From the NCBI GenBank assembly GCA_965221405.1, contig CBDCSE010000002.1, positions 186,001 through 250,000 on the forward strand: DNA of 64,000 nt, written 5' to 3'. The translations under genes and the position numbers were made by a program. The DNA comes from JAPOUP01 sp965221405 (lineage in GTDB: Bacteria > Pseudomonadota > Alphaproteobacteria > Rhodobacterales > Rhodobacteraceae). Position 1 is the stretch's first letter; every line of letters starts with the position of its first letter. Positions 36,346 through 46,117 of this stretch are shown here, one piece after another. Below the pieces are notes generated by a model. It was not told the DNA's origin and did not search any database. It saw only the letters and a program-made list of their open reading frames with translations.

Positions 36346-36630
36346 GCGGGATAAATCCGGACACACCCTTCCAAACTGGGACACGGCCCAATCGCTCACA
36401 AACTTGAAGCGGCCCGCAATTTCCGCTGTCCTTTATGATGATAGGTTAAGTCCCGAACGTTGGGCGAAATGAAGGGGCCCACAGAGGGACCGAAATAACG
36501 ACGGCTTCACGCGGCTTTGAGGAAACGCTACAGCTACTGGTATTGCGCACAGGGGAACCTATCTGGATTCTGTATTGTACAGACCCCGGCGGCCCGCGCC
36601 GCTCGCAACAATTGCAAACGGAGTACCATC

Positions 36631-38079
36631 GTGAACACCCAGGCAATTTCCACCTACAATCCAACCCGTGCGATCTGGATGATCGTACTGACTCTGGCTG
36701 TCCTGTTCGCGCAGACCGTGATGACCACCGCGAAGACCATACCGGGATCCTTCGCGGAACTGGCCGAACAGGTCAGCCCGGCAGTGGTCAACATCACTAC
36801 GTCGAAGAGGGTGGCCGCATCGACAGACGCCAATCCGATACTTCCGGAAGGTTCGCCCTACGAAAGGTTTTTCAGGGATTTCCTCGACCGCAACCCGAAC
36901 CGAAGGGACGTTCCGAGGCGCTCGGATAACCTGGGCGCCGGTTTCGTGATCTCCGGCGACGGTCTGATCGTCACCAACCTGCACGTCATCGAGGCCGCTG
37001 ACAGGATTCAGGTCGAGTTCTATTCTGGTGAAACGCTGCCCGCCACGATTGTCGGCCGCGATCCCAATACCGACATCGCACTGCTGAAGGTTGAGAGTGA
37101 GACCTCCTTGCCCCACGTCGGCTTCGGAGACAGCGACATCGCCCGCGTCGGCGATTGGGTCATGGCCGTCGGAAATCCGCTGGATCAGGGATTTTCGGTT
37201 TCAGTCGGTATCATCTCGGCAAGGAACCGGACGCTTAGGGGCAGTTACGACGACTACATCCAGACCGATGCCGCCATTAACAAAGGCAATTCGGGCGGTC
37301 CGCTCTTCAATATGGACGGAGAGGTCATCGGCGTGAACACGGCGATCATCTCGCCCGACGGAGGATCGATCGGAATCGGCTTCGCGATGTCCTCGGCGGT
37401 CGTGTCCTCAGTAATCGAACAGCTGAAGGACTTCGGCGAGACAAGACGCGGCTGGCTCGGTGTCCAGATTCAGGAAATCGATGAAGACGTCGCGAACGCG
37501 CTCGGAATCGACCAGGTATCCGGTGCGCTTATCTCTGAGGTCATGGACGGTCCGGCACTGGACGGCGGTCTGAAGGCCGGTGACGTGATCATCTCGTTTG
37601 ACGGCGCAGAGGTTCAGGACACCCGACAGCTTGTCCGCCGCGTCGGTGACACTCCTGTGGGCAAGGAAGTCGACGTTGTCGTATTCCGCGATGGTGAAAT
37701 GAAGACACTTTCTGTGACGCTGGGACGACGCGAGGCCGTCGAGAGACTCACGCCGGCCAGCGCTCCGGATGACGGTCCTGCCGAGGCGGATGTACTTGGG
37801 CTAACAGTATCCGCCATAACGGACGAACTCCGCGAGGAACTCGGACTGGCCCAGGATATCGAGGGATTGGTGGTCAGCGAGGTCGATCAAATGGCCGCCG
37901 CCTATGACAAAGGCCTCCGCAGCGGTGACGTGATCACAGAGGTCGGACAGGAGAAAGTCCTGACCGTAACCGACCTTGAGGATCGCATTTCCGAAGCGAA
38001 GGAGGCGGGCAGGAACTCAATCCTGCTTCTGGTGCGGCGTGATGGTTCACCGATGTTCGTCGCCCTTCCCCTAGGCTGA
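36631..38079 (+). CDS. degP: Do/DegP-type periplasmic serine protease
   Basis: HtrA-family protease and chaperone that degrades misfolded envelope proteins. With the GTG start at 36631 (GGAG 7 nt upstream) the product is 482 residues with a signal sequence (WMIVLTLAVLFAQTVMTTA), a trypsin domain with triad H118 (VTNLHVIEAAD), D148 (DPNTDIALLKV) and S221 (INKGNSGGPL), and two PDZ domains (about 290-380 and 400-480). Normally this gene follows hflC-DUF2065 directly; here 7 kb of mobile and toxin-antitoxin DNA intervenes and it must use its own promoter in 36346-36630. Confidence 0.95.
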   Translation: MNTQAISTYNPTRAIWMIVLTLAVLFAQTVMTTAKTIPGSFAELAEQVSPAVVNITTSKRVAASTDANPILPEGSPYERFFRDFLDRNPNRRDVPRRSDNLGAGFVISGDGLIVTNLHVIEAADRIQVEFYSGETLPATIVGRDPNTDIALLKVESETSLPHVGFGDSDIARVGDWVMAVGNPLDQGFSVSVGIISARNRTLRGSYDDYIQTDAAINKGNSGGPLFNMDGEVIGVNTAIISPDGGSIGIGFAMSSAVVSSVIEQLKDFGETRRGWLGVQIQEIDEDVANALGIDQVSGALISEVMDGPALDGGLKAGDVIISFDGAEVQDTRQLVRRVGDTPVGKEVDVVVFRDGEMKTLSVTLGRREAVERLTPASAPDDGPAEADVLGLTVSAITDELREELGLAQDIEGLVVSEVDQMAAAYDKGLRSGDVITEVGQEKVLTVTDLEDRISEAKEAGRNSILLLVRRDGSPMFVALPLG

Positions 38080-38093
38080 GGAACCCGGAAACG

Positions 38094-38120
38094 GACAGGG
38101 TGCCCATTCGGCACCCTGTC
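38094..38120 (+). terminator. Hairpin after degP
   Basis: GACAGGGTGCC-CATTC-GGCACCCTGTC, 11-bp perfect stem, 15 bp after the degP stop. No T-tract follows, so it may act as an RNA-stabilising or Rho-assisted terminator. Confidence 0.6.
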
Positions 38121-38532
38121 GCCCTGTCCCCCGGCGCGATCCACCGCAATGAACGGATCGCACGGCCGTCACCGCGCTCTTGACCGCCTGATAACCGCGC
38201 GTCGATCTCGCGCAACTCACCCGATTTATCCTGCCGGAACCTGGGAACTGCGGCGTCCGGGCCGGGCGGATCAACCACCGGAACCCACGCCGAGCCGGTT
38301 CTTCACCGTAGGGACATTCAGGGATTCGGCGAAACTCGGAACCGCTGTGCGGTCAAGCGACGGGCAGCGCATGCGGTGTTGCCCATCACTTGGTGGCAGC
38401 GATAACATCCGCATCGGCTCATTTTGAAGTCGACGCGCGAATACGGATTCGCGTAAACAAACGTCGCTTCGGGCGATACCCCGGTCGATATCGAAGGATA
38501 GGTTGGTCGGACAGGGCAGAAGGAACGCCGAC
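38121..38532. other. Intergenic gap between degP and sdaA
   Basis: About 410 bp with no gene signal on either strand; probably contains the sdaA promoter. Confidence 0.45.
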
Positions 38533-39906
38533 TTGTTTATTTCCGTCTTCGACATGTTCAAGGTGGGTATAGGCCCATCTTCCTCCCATACCATGGGACC
38601 GATGGTGGCGGCGGGGCGCTTCCTGGACATGCTTCGGGCAGCTCCATTTACGTTCAGGGCGCTGAGAGTGACACTCTACGGCTCGCTGGCGTTCACCGGT
38701 ACGGGCCATGCGGCCGATCGAGCGACGATTCTCGGTCTCATGGGTTTCCGACCCGAAGATTACGACGCGGACGCCGCTCGCGAGGCTCTCGCCGAAGTCG
38801 CGACGACCCGGACGGTGCGGCCTGACGGACTATCGGAGCTTGCCTTTGACCCGGCCATGGATCTGGTCTTCAACTTCGATGGCCCACTGCCCGGCCATGC
38901 GAACGGAATGTTCTTCGCAGCGCGTGACGCCCAGGGCGATGAGATTCTGCAGGAAACCTATTATTCTGTCGGCGGCGGCTTCGTTTTGACATCGGCGGAA
39001 CTGGGAGCCGGGGAAAACGCGGATGACGGGCCTACGGTACCCTATCCTTTCAGTTCCGCGTGCGAGATGCTGGAGACATGCGCCGCCCATGGCAAATCCA
39101 TTGGCGCACTGAAGCGCCTCAATGAACTGACCCGAATGACACCGGAGGAGCTGGACGGCGGACTTGCCCGAATCTGGCAGGTCATGCGCGAGTGCATGGA
39201 TCGGGGCCTCCAAACGGAGGGTGTGCTGCCGGGCGGACTGAAAGTGAAACGCCGCGCCGGACATATTCACCAGAAATTAATGGACGAGCGCGGCATGAAC
39301 CTGACGGCACCACATACCGTGAACGACTGGATCAGCGTCTACGCAATGGCGGTAAACGAGGAAAATGCCGCCGGTGGACAGGTCGTGACCGCGCCGACGA
39401 ACGGCGCGTCCGGCGTCGTACCCGCGGTCATCCGCTACTGGCTTGACCATGTGCCCGGCGCGATACCATCGAAGGTCGGTGAGTTTCTGCTGACGGCCGC
39501 GGCGATAGGAGGCCTGATCAAGTATAACGCCTCGATCAGCGGTGCTGAATGCGGCTGTCAGGCGGAGGTGGGAAGTGCGTCGGCCATGGCGGCGGCCGGA
39601 CTTTGCGCTGTGATGGGCGGCACGCCGGAACAGGTGGAAAACGCGGCCGAGATCGCGTTGGAGCACCACCTTGGGATGACCTGTGATCCGGTTATGGGAC
39701 TCGTTCAGGTTCCCTGCATCGAACGCAACGGACTGGGTGCGATCAAGGCGGTCAGCGCGGCATCGCTTTCGCTGCGCGGCGACGGAACGCATCTCATACC
39801 GCTGGATGCCTGTATAGCGACCATGCGGCAGACCGGAAACGACATGCATGAGAATTATAAGGAAACCGCTCTGGGCGGACTTGCGGTGAACGTCCCCAAC
39901 TGCTGA
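38533..39906 (+). CDS. sdaA: L-serine ammonia-lyase
   Basis: Single-chain, iron-sulfur L-serine dehydratase converting serine to pyruvate and ammonia. I place the start at the TTG 38533 (LFISVFDMFKVGIGPSSSHT, the standard N-terminus MFISVFDM...), with AAGGA upstream, giving 457 residues. Substrate and cluster motifs are present: GPSSSHTMGPMVAA, GASGVVPAVIRYWLDHVPGA, ISGAECGCQAEVGSASAMAA, and HLGMTCDPVMGLVQVPCIER (cluster cysteines). Intact. Confidence 0.93.
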   Translation: MFISVFDMFKVGIGPSSSHTMGPMVAAGRFLDMLRAAPFTFRALRVTLYGSLAFTGTGHAADRATILGLMGFRPEDYDADAAREALAEVATTRTVRPDGLSELAFDPAMDLVFNFDGPLPGHANGMFFAARDAQGDEILQETYYSVGGGFVLTSAELGAGENADDGPTVPYPFSSACEMLETCAAHGKSIGALKRLNELTRMTPEELDGGLARIWQVMRECMDRGLQTEGVLPGGLKVKRRAGHIHQKLMDERGMNLTAPHTVNDWISVYAMAVNEENAAGGQVVTAPTNGASGVVPAVIRYWLDHVPGAIPSKVGEFLLTAAAIGGLIKYNASISGAECGCQAEVGSASAMAAAGLCAVMGGTPEQVENAAEIALEHHLGMTCDPVMGLVQVPCIERNGLGAIKAVSAASLSLRGDGTHLIPLDACIATMRQTGNDMHENYKETALGGLAVNVPNC

Positions 39907-40099
39907 GTGACCTTGCCGAGCGGGGATTGCGACAGGGTGTGGCCTGCGGTCGGCCCGCGGCTTTTTGTAAGCCGCACCATGTCCTTTCCACACATGAGGC
40001 ACTTGCCCGACGTCCCGGCAAGCGGAGCCTCCAGCGCCTTGACGTGGCGGTGGTTCTGCCGAAGCGGGTTCTGAAAGCGGAACTTCCTTCCGGCCCGAA

Positions 40100-40259
40100 A
40101 CACCTGCGTCCACTGCCAGTCCCGCTCGCCGCCTCACGTCCACTGCCGGGGCATCGAGGTCGATGATGTCAACGTCACCGAACCAGGTCGTGCGCGTCAG
40201 GGTGGACTTGTCCGACCCGTTCGGGCTGGCGACGACGAGAAGGTTCAGTAATGAGGTAT
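40100..40259 (-). pseudogene. Zeta-toxin-like ATP-binding fragment
   Basis: Minus-strand frame from about 40259: SLLNLLVVASPNGSDKSTLT followed by RTTWFGDVDIIDLDAPAVDV. This resembles the start of zeta-toxin-like kinases (usual LLVIAGPNGSGKSTLTR ... DIIDPDAIA). The P-loop glycine before the lysine is aspartate here (GSDKST), which should abolish nucleotide binding. Downstream the frame loses all similarity, so only about 40 residues are recognisable. Confidence 0.5.
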
Positions 40260-40475
40260 GTCAGTCAGGTCGTAGTCGTTTTTCTTCGCGAGCCAGAACA
40301 CCTGTTTGAGGAGCAGTTTTCCGAGCTTGATCCCGCGCCTTTCAGGGCTGACCCTGAAGGTGCAGACCTTCAGGCATGATGCACTTACGGGAAACGGTAA
40401 CGCCGCGCCTTTTTCAGGAACTCGCAGACGGGCAGCGAAATACGGCGATAGCCGCCCTGCCAGTTTCGGAGCCAT
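40245..40475 (-). pseudogene. GNAT-like C-terminal fragment
   Basis: The segment CLKVCTFRVSPERRGIKLGK, then LLLKQVFWLAKKNDYDLTDI, resembles an acetyltransferase-type C-terminal domain found fused to other domains in accessory proteins (usual form ... KVSPRxRGxKLGELLLKxxL). The upstream part is in another frame (MVWSDQQEVSEKKSKLRQRW ... LPVCEFLKKARR), so this is a broken gene. The identity is only tentative. Confidence 0.35.
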
Positions 40476-40979
40476 CGCTGACGGAGTTTGCTCTTTTTTT
40501 CGGAGACTTCCTGTTGGTCAGACCAGACCATGACGCTGAAATTCCCGTTCCGAGCGGCGACAAGCTTTGCGAAATGCGGCTGCTGCTCCTGGAAGAAGGG
40601 CACTGCTTTCGCGATCAGGCTCTTTCGTCTTGCAATGCGGGCACGAACCTCCCACGCGAAGGCCTTGATGGCAGTTCGCTATCCGCGTTGGTTCAGATGT
40701 TCATTCAGATAGTCGGCCCTGGGATCGGGGTAACGCTGATCCCCGAAATGGCACGCGAGGTTGAGACGCGCTCGGCCCCGGTCGCGGTTTCGGAATTCGC
40801 CGCAGCAACCTGCGCCAGTCCCGGAGCATCGGCATGATCTGGCGCATGGCCAGCCCCATAGGTGTGCGACTGGCGCGTATCTCGGAAGTGGTCCGGGATG
40901 CGGGCCTTGAATTGCGGGTAACGTCAGTCGGCCAGGTAAGGCACCCTGATTTGGGGGGTGCGGTCTTCGAGCGATGGCT
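40476..40979. other. Degraded accessory DNA at the boundary of the B6 region
   Basis: About 500 bp of broken frames with no family I can name; a minus-strand piece near 40900 (IRVPYLAD, KARIPDHFRD in the same frame) looks protein-like. It ends directly at the 3' end of the ABC transporter operon, so this is the junction between decayed and intact DNA. Confidence 0.4.
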
Positions 40980-42608
40980 TCAGCCATCCATAACCGTTGC
41001 CAGCCGCGCAACGCGCCACGGCTGTTCGCCGCTAGGAACAGAGGCAAGCAATTGACGGGTATACGGCAGCCCGGGAGCGGATAACAGGGCAGCGGTAGGC
41101 CCCGCTTCCACTTCGATACCGTGGCGTATGACAATGGTGCGATCCGCAATGCGCTGCACCACCCCAAGGTCGTGGCTTATGAACAGGAGACCCAGGCCAT
41201 CGCGATCGCGCAGCTTGGTGAGAAGTTCAAGAACCTGCGCACGAACCAAGACGTCAAGCGATGCCACCGCCTCATCGCAGACCAGAAATCGCGGGTCCGC
41301 GGCAAGGGCGCGGGTAATGGCGGCGCGCTGCAGTTGACCGCCCGAAAGCTGGTGCGGTCGGCGCGCTGCAAGTGCGGGGTCAAGTCCCACATCTTCAAGA
41401 AGGCTTTCCGAGGCTTCCTTGAGCGCCCTTCCCTCCAATCCACGAAGGCAGCGTAAGGGATGACTGAGGGCGCGCGCGATCGTCTGACGTGGATTAAAAC
41501 AGGTCAGAGGATCCTGGAAAACCATCTGAACCGCGCGCCGGTCTCTCGCGAAATCAAGGGTTTTGCCACCAACCGTCACGCGCCCCAGATCCGCCCGTTC
41601 CAGCCCTACGGCGATACGGCCGAGCGTCGTCTTACCAGATCCGGACTCCCCGATCAGACCAACGATTTCACCCGGGCTGACCTTCAGGGACACGCCACCC
41701 ACGGCCTGAACCCGGCCACCACCCCGTACGGCAAAGCTGCGATGGATGTCGTCGAGCACCAAAGCATCCCTTCTGAAAGCCATCGACACGTTGTCATTCC
41801 CCGCACCGGCTTCTTTCGTGAATGGCAGGGACGCCGCGACGAGGCGGGCGGTATAGTCCGCACTTGGTGACTTGGTGATCTGCCGCGCCGCGCCCTCTTC
41901 CTGTGTCCTTCCGTTCTTGAGGACGATGATCCGGTCACCGATGGATGCGGCGACGGCAAGATCATGGGTAACGAAGATGATCGCGATACCGCGCTCATCC
42001 ACGAGCCGCAGCAGGAGATCGAGGATCTGGGCCTGAACCGTTGCATCAAGAGCGGTCGTGGGCTCATCGGCCAGAAGAAGGACCGGGTCACCGACCAGAG
42101 CCGCGGCAATCGCGATCCTTTGTTTCTGACCGCCCGAAAGCTGATGCGGATAGAAGCGGGCCCAGTCCTTGGCTTGCGGTTCGGTACGCGGCAATCCAAC
42201 CGCATCAAGCAACTCTTCGGTGACCCCGCGCGCCTCGGTGCGTGATATCGTGCGGTGCGCGCGAACAACCTCATCAAGCTGTGCACCTATGGTCAGGACC
42301 GGGTTAAGGCTGGCACCCGGGTTCTGAAATATCATCGCGATCTGGCGTCCCGCAACCCCTTGACGATCAGCGTTCGACGCAAGAAGGTTGCAGTCGCGCC
42401 CGGCCAGTCGCATGTCGCCCAAAACCTTGGCATCGGGCGGAAGGAGACCCGCAATGGCATGCAGTATCGTGCTTTTGCCAGATCCGCTCTCGCCGATCAG
42501 TGACAGAACCTCACCGGGCGAGACCGTCAGCGACAGATCGGCAACCGCCCGTTCGGACCCGGGAAAGGCCACCGAAAGGCCATCGAGTGTCAGCACCGGT
42601 TCCGTCAT
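40980..42608 (-). CDS. Dpp/Opp-type ABC transporter, fused double ATPase
   Basis: ATP-hydrolysing subunit with both nucleotide-binding domains in one chain (DppD-DppF fusion), 542 residues. Domain 1 (about 1-265) has GESGSGKSTILHA, LSGGQKQRIAIAAALVGDP and LLLADEPTTALDAT; domain 2 (about 280-540) has GESGSGKTTLGRI, LSGGQLQRAAITRALAADP and LVCDEAVASLDVL. The start at ATG 42606-42608 overlaps the permease gene by 4 bp. Last gene of the operon running from the binding protein at 46070. Substrate unknown. Confidence 0.93.
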   Translation of the reverse strand: MTEPVLTLDGLSVAFPGSERAVADLSLTVSPGEVLSLIGESGSGKSTILHAIAGLLPPDAKVLGDMRLAGRDCNLLASNADRQGVAGRQIAMIFQNPGASLNPVLTIGAQLDEVVRAHRTISRTEARGVTEELLDAVGLPRTEPQAKDWARFYPHQLSGGQKQRIAIAAALVGDPVLLLADEPTTALDATVQAQILDLLLRLVDERGIAIIFVTHDLAVAASIGDRIIVLKNGRTQEEGAARQITKSPSADYTARLVAASLPFTKEAGAGNDNVSMAFRRDALVLDDIHRSFAVRGGGRVQAVGGVSLKVSPGEIVGLIGESGSGKTTLGRIAVGLERADLGRVTVGGKTLDFARDRRAVQMVFQDPLTCFNPRQTIARALSHPLRCLRGLEGRALKEASESLLEDVGLDPALAARRPHQLSGGQLQRAAITRALAADPRFLVCDEAVASLDVLVRAQVLELLTKLRDRDGLGLLFISHDLGVVQRIADRTIVIRHGIEVEAGPTAALLSAPGLPYTRQLLASVPSGEQPWRVARLATVMDG

Positions 42609-43420
42609 CGCCGCCCCAGAATGCCCAGGCGTCGCGCCAGCCCGTCGCCTGAAAGGGTGACCGCCAGTACCGCCATGGCGATGGCAATGCCTGGCAGGAT
42701 CACGAGGTAAGACGCGGTTCGCAGAAGTGCGCGCCCGTTGGCCACCATGCCGCCCCAACTGACAAGGTTGGGGTCGGAGAGACCCAGAAACGCCAGCGCG
42801 CTTTCCACCAGAATGGCCTCTCCCACCGTGATCCCAATCAGGGCCACCACGGGCTGCAGCGCCCCCGGCAACACTTCGAGAAATGCGATGGCGAGCGGTC
42901 TGCGGCCCGCGAGCCGAGCCGCATCCACATAGTTGGAGCCCTTCAGCCGCAATACCTCTGCACGGACAAGCCTTGCGGTCGGGGGCCAGGAGGAGATGCC
43001 GATGGCGATAACCACATTAGCCGCCGACGCTCCCAGAACCGAGACGAGCGCAAGGGCCAACAGGAACGTGGGAACCGTCTGGAACGCCTCGGCGATCCGC
43101 ATCAGCGCGTCATCGATGATCCGCCCGGAAAATCCGGCCAACGTTCCCACCAGAATGCCAACGCTGATCGCGGCGGCCGCGGCTGCGGCACCCACCGTCA
43201 TCGACACGCGCGCGCCATGCGCCAAACCGGCAAGCACACTGCGCCCGAGGTGATCGGTTCCAAGCGGAAAGCGCGGATCGGTGAAGGGCGGCGTGAGGGG
43301 ACGCGCCACCATGTTCAGCGGATCGCCCGGCGCGATCAGATGCGCGCAAAGCGCCATCACCGCCATGACCAGAAGGACAAGGCCACCGATCAGACCCCCA
43401 TAAAAGCGTCCTGGCCTCAC
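42605..43420 (-). CDS. Dpp/Opp-type ABC transporter permease (DppC-like)
   Basis: Second membrane subunit, 271 residues, with an N-terminal helix (GGLVLLVMAVMALCAHLIAP), the OppC signature PRFPLGTDHLGRSVLAGLAH, and the EAA loop region YVDAARLAGRRPLAIAFLEV. Six predicted helices. Overlaps both neighbours by 4 bp, showing tight coupling. Normal length for the family. Confidence 0.92.
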   Translation of the reverse strand: MRPGRFYGGLIGGLVLLVMAVMALCAHLIAPGDPLNMVARPLTPPFTDPRFPLGTDHLGRSVLAGLAHGARVSMTVGAAAAAAAISVGILVGTLAGFSGRIIDDALMRIAEAFQTVPTFLLALALVSVLGASAANVVIAIGISSWPPTARLVRAEVLRLKGSNYVDAARLAGRRPLAIAFLEVLPGALQPVVALIGITVGEAILVESALAFLGLSDPNLVSWGGMVANGRALLRTASYLVILPGIAIAMAVLAVTLSGDGLARRLGILGRR

Positions 43421-44463
43421 GTCACTTCCCCGGCGTCAAGCCGGACACGGGGGTCAAGCAGGCCATATGCCAGATCGACGGCGATATTCACGACGACGAC
43501 AAGCAGTGTTCCAGCCAGAAGGATCCCGGCCAGAAGCTGAAGGTCGCGCTGGCTGACCGCCTCGAAAGCGAGCGCACCCAGTCCGGGGATCGAGAAGACC
43601 GTTTCGATCACCACGGATCCGCCCAGAAGCGTACCCGACTGGAGCCCGATCATCGTTACCACGGGCAAGAGCGCGGGCCGCCCGATATGGCGCAGAACCA
43701 CCCGACGCTCTGGCACGCCGCGGGCGCGGGCGGCCAGCACCCAGCCGCTTTCACCAACCTCGATCATCGCGCCGCGCATCAGCCGGACATAAAGCGCCAA
43801 ATATGTCAGCGCGAGGGTGAAAACGGGTAAGATCAGATGACGAGCCACATCAAGCGTCGCGCGGACCGGGCCGTAATCGGCGTCGAGCGTCGACAACCCG
43901 CCGATGGGCAGCCAACGCAACTTGACGGCAAAAAGGATGATACCGAGGAGCCCCAGCCAGAAGCCCGGCGTTGCGTTCAGGATCAAGGCACCAATAGTGA
44001 TGCCAGCGTCCAATGCCCCACCCTTGCGCATGGCCGCGATCCCGCCAAGAAGCACGCCCATCGAGGCGGACAGCAGGATCGCCGATATCATCATCAGAAG
44101 CGTGTTCGGCAGCCGTTCGAGTATCACGGCGCTGACGTCCCGCGAAAATGCAATGGAATAGCCCAGATCGAACTGCGCAAGCCGAGTCGCATAAGTCAGA
44201 AACCGCGCGCCCGGACCGTCACCGATTCCGTAGCGGTCGCGCAGTTCCGCGGCGAGACCCGCGTCCCCCGCGCCGAGACCTGCAAGATAGGCATCGACCG
44301 CGTCGCCCTCGGCCAGTTCCAGCAATCCGAACACGCCGATCGTCACAAGGATCAGAACAGGGATGGCCTGTACGATCCGCCGAAACAGAAAAATCGCGAA
44401 GCGCGCCGCCCCTGAAGGCGACCCGTAATTGGTGTCCCCGGGCGTGTCAGGCCCGGATGTCAT
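43417..44463 (-). CDS. Dpp/Opp-type ABC transporter permease (DppB-like)
   Basis: First membrane subunit. Starting at the ATG 44461-44463 (MTSGPDTPGD) it is 348 residues. Typical DppB features: RRIVQAIPVLILVTIGVFGL at the first helix, FDLGYSIAFSRDVSAVILER, and the EAA-like WVLAARARGVPERRVVLRHI. The start overlaps the binding-protein stop (TGATG). The central NATPGFWLGLLGIILFAVKL helix is standard. Confidence 0.92.
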   Translation of the reverse strand: MTSGPDTPGDTNYGSPSGAARFAIFLFRRIVQAIPVLILVTIGVFGLLELAEGDAVDAYLAGLGAGDAGLAAELRDRYGIGDGPGARFLTYATRLAQFDLGYSIAFSRDVSAVILERLPNTLLMMISAILLSASMGVLLGGIAAMRKGGALDAGITIGALILNATPGFWLGLLGIILFAVKLRWLPIGGLSTLDADYGPVRATLDVARHLILPVFTLALTYLALYVRLMRGAMIEVGESGWVLAARARGVPERRVVLRHIGRPALLPVVTMIGLQSGTLLGGSVVIETVFSIPGLGALAFEAVSQRDLQLLAGILLAGTLLVVVVNIAVDLAYGLLDPRVRLDAGEVT

Positions 44464-46070
44464 CACTGATTTGCGGCGATCCAGGTATCGGTCCAGCCTG
44501 ACGTGGCCCAACGCGGGTTGTTCGCAACGTTCCGAACCTCGTCCCGTGCCACCGTTATGAAGGTAAAATGGGTCAGGAAAAGGATGGGCAGATCTTTCTG
44601 TGCCAACCGCTGAAAGTCCTTGTAGACTTCGGTGCGCGCTTCCGTATCCAGTGTCGAGATGCCTTGTGCGATGATATCGTTCATCTCGGCGCTGTCATAT
44701 CCCCACTGGTTGGCGAAGGGCACACCGGCATCAAGACCGCCCTGATAAAGGATCGTCGTGGAAATCGCGGGGTCGTTGCGCCAGACGGGAGAGCCGATTG
44801 CAATGTCGTAATCATGCTCGGTATAGACGGCCGCGATGTGGCCGCCGGGGTCGGCTGTGACAATCTCGACCTCGATACCGACGGCTGCTAGGGCCTGACG
44901 CACGTAATCACCGGTGTCCCGCGTCTGCTGGAACCACGGAGCGGGGCGCAGTCTCAGACTGAAGCGGGTGCCGTCCGCGCCGCGCGGATATCCCGCCTCG
45001 TCCAGCAGTTCTTCGGCACGGGCCGTGTCGAACGGGTATGTCATCGTATCATCGGTGTAGAAGTCCCGAGCCGTTGGCGGCACCGGACCAGTGGCCGGAG
45101 TCGCGTAGCCAAGAAAAACGACATCCACGAGGAAATCCTGATCGATCGCATGGGCAATGGCCTGGCGGACCAATGGATTGCCCAGCTCCTCGCGCCGGTG
45201 ATTGAAGTCCAGCGTGATGTTATAGGTGATCCCCTCATATCCACCTGGGATGACGCTGATCCCGTCGATGGCGTCGAGACGCGCCATATCCGTCAGCGGC
45301 ACTGCGGAGAATGCGGTGACGTGGATGTCGCCCGTCTCTAGCGCCGCCGCTTTGGCACCCGGATCGGGCAGAACGCGATAGACGATCTGGTTAAGATAAG
45401 GCTGACCGTCCTGCCAGTAGTTTTCGTTCCGGGTAAGGCGATAAAACTCGCCGGGTTTATGTTCGGCGAAGATGAAGGGTCCGGTTCCGACAGGTGCTAC
45501 GTTGTAGGGTGTCTCGTCCAGATCTTCGCCCTCAAGCAGATGCGCAGGCAACACTGCCGTCACCGCAGGCAAGGCATTTTCGATAAGCTGGCCCGGTGTC
45601 GGTTCGGAAAACCGCAGGATGGCCGTCGTGTCATCCGGTGCCTCGACCGCATCAAGATTGCGGAAGATCTGGCGACCGATATTCTGCTTCTGCTTCCAGA
45701 CCTGCATGGCGGAAAAGGCCACGTCGGCGGAAGTGAATGGCGTTCCGTCGGACCATTTAACGCCCTCCCGAAGGCTCAGCGTAAAGGACAGACCATCATC
45801 CGATGCCTCCCAGCTTTCGGCCAGAAGGGGTCGCAGCCCGGTATCATAGTCCATCTCCGCCAGCGGTTCGACGATCTTCGATGAGATATAGAACACGCCG
45901 TTCGATGCGACGATGGCTGGATTGAGGTTGCGCGGTTCCGTGTCGTTGGCGACAACCAGCGTACCGCCAGAGACGGGCGTATCCTCAGACAGGGCCGGCC
46001 CTGAAAATAACGCAGAAGCCATAAGTATCGCGGGCAATCCGCGGAACAGTTCCTTGGGCAGATAAGTCAT
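44463..46070 (-). CDS. Dpp/Opp-type ABC transporter, periplasmic binding protein
   Basis: Cluster C (SBP_bac_5) solute receptor of 535 residues with a signal peptide (residues 1-28, ending PALS). Hallmarks: GGTLVVANDTEPRNLNPAIV, LLAESWEASDDGLSFTLSLR, the signature FSLREGVKWSDGTPFTSADV in slightly altered form, PVGTGPFIFAEHKPGEFYRL, and NPLVRQAIAHAIDQDFLVD. It leads the transporter operon, 47 bp downstream of pyridoxal dehydrogenase. Ligand cannot be read; proximity to B6 genes suggests a B6-related or amine solute, but peptides are equally possible. Confidence 0.92.
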   Translation of the reverse strand: MTYLPKELFRGLPAILMASALFSGPALSEDTPVSGGTLVVANDTEPRNLNPAIVASNGVFYISSKIVEPLAEMDYDTGLRPLLAESWEASDDGLSFTLSLREGVKWSDGTPFTSADVAFSAMQVWKQKQNIGRQIFRNLDAVEAPDDTTAILRFSEPTPGQLIENALPAVTAVLPAHLLEGEDLDETPYNVAPVGTGPFIFAEHKPGEFYRLTRNENYWQDGQPYLNQIVYRVLPDPGAKAAALETGDIHVTAFSAVPLTDMARLDAIDGISVIPGGYEGITYNITLDFNHRREELGNPLVRQAIAHAIDQDFLVDVVFLGYATPATGPVPPTARDFYTDDTMTYPFDTARAEELLDEAGYPRGADGTRFSLRLRPAPWFQQTRDTGDYVRQALAAVGIEVEIVTADPGGHIAAVYTEHDYDIAIGSPVWRNDPAISTTILYQGGLDAGVPFANQWGYDSAEMNDIIAQGISTLDTEARTEVYKDFQRLAQKDLPILFLTHFTFITVARDEVRNVANNPRWATSGWTDTWIAANQ

Positions 46071-46117
46071 TTGAGTCTCTCCTGTTCAGGGGAACATTGA
46101 AGGACGGTACATGCGCA

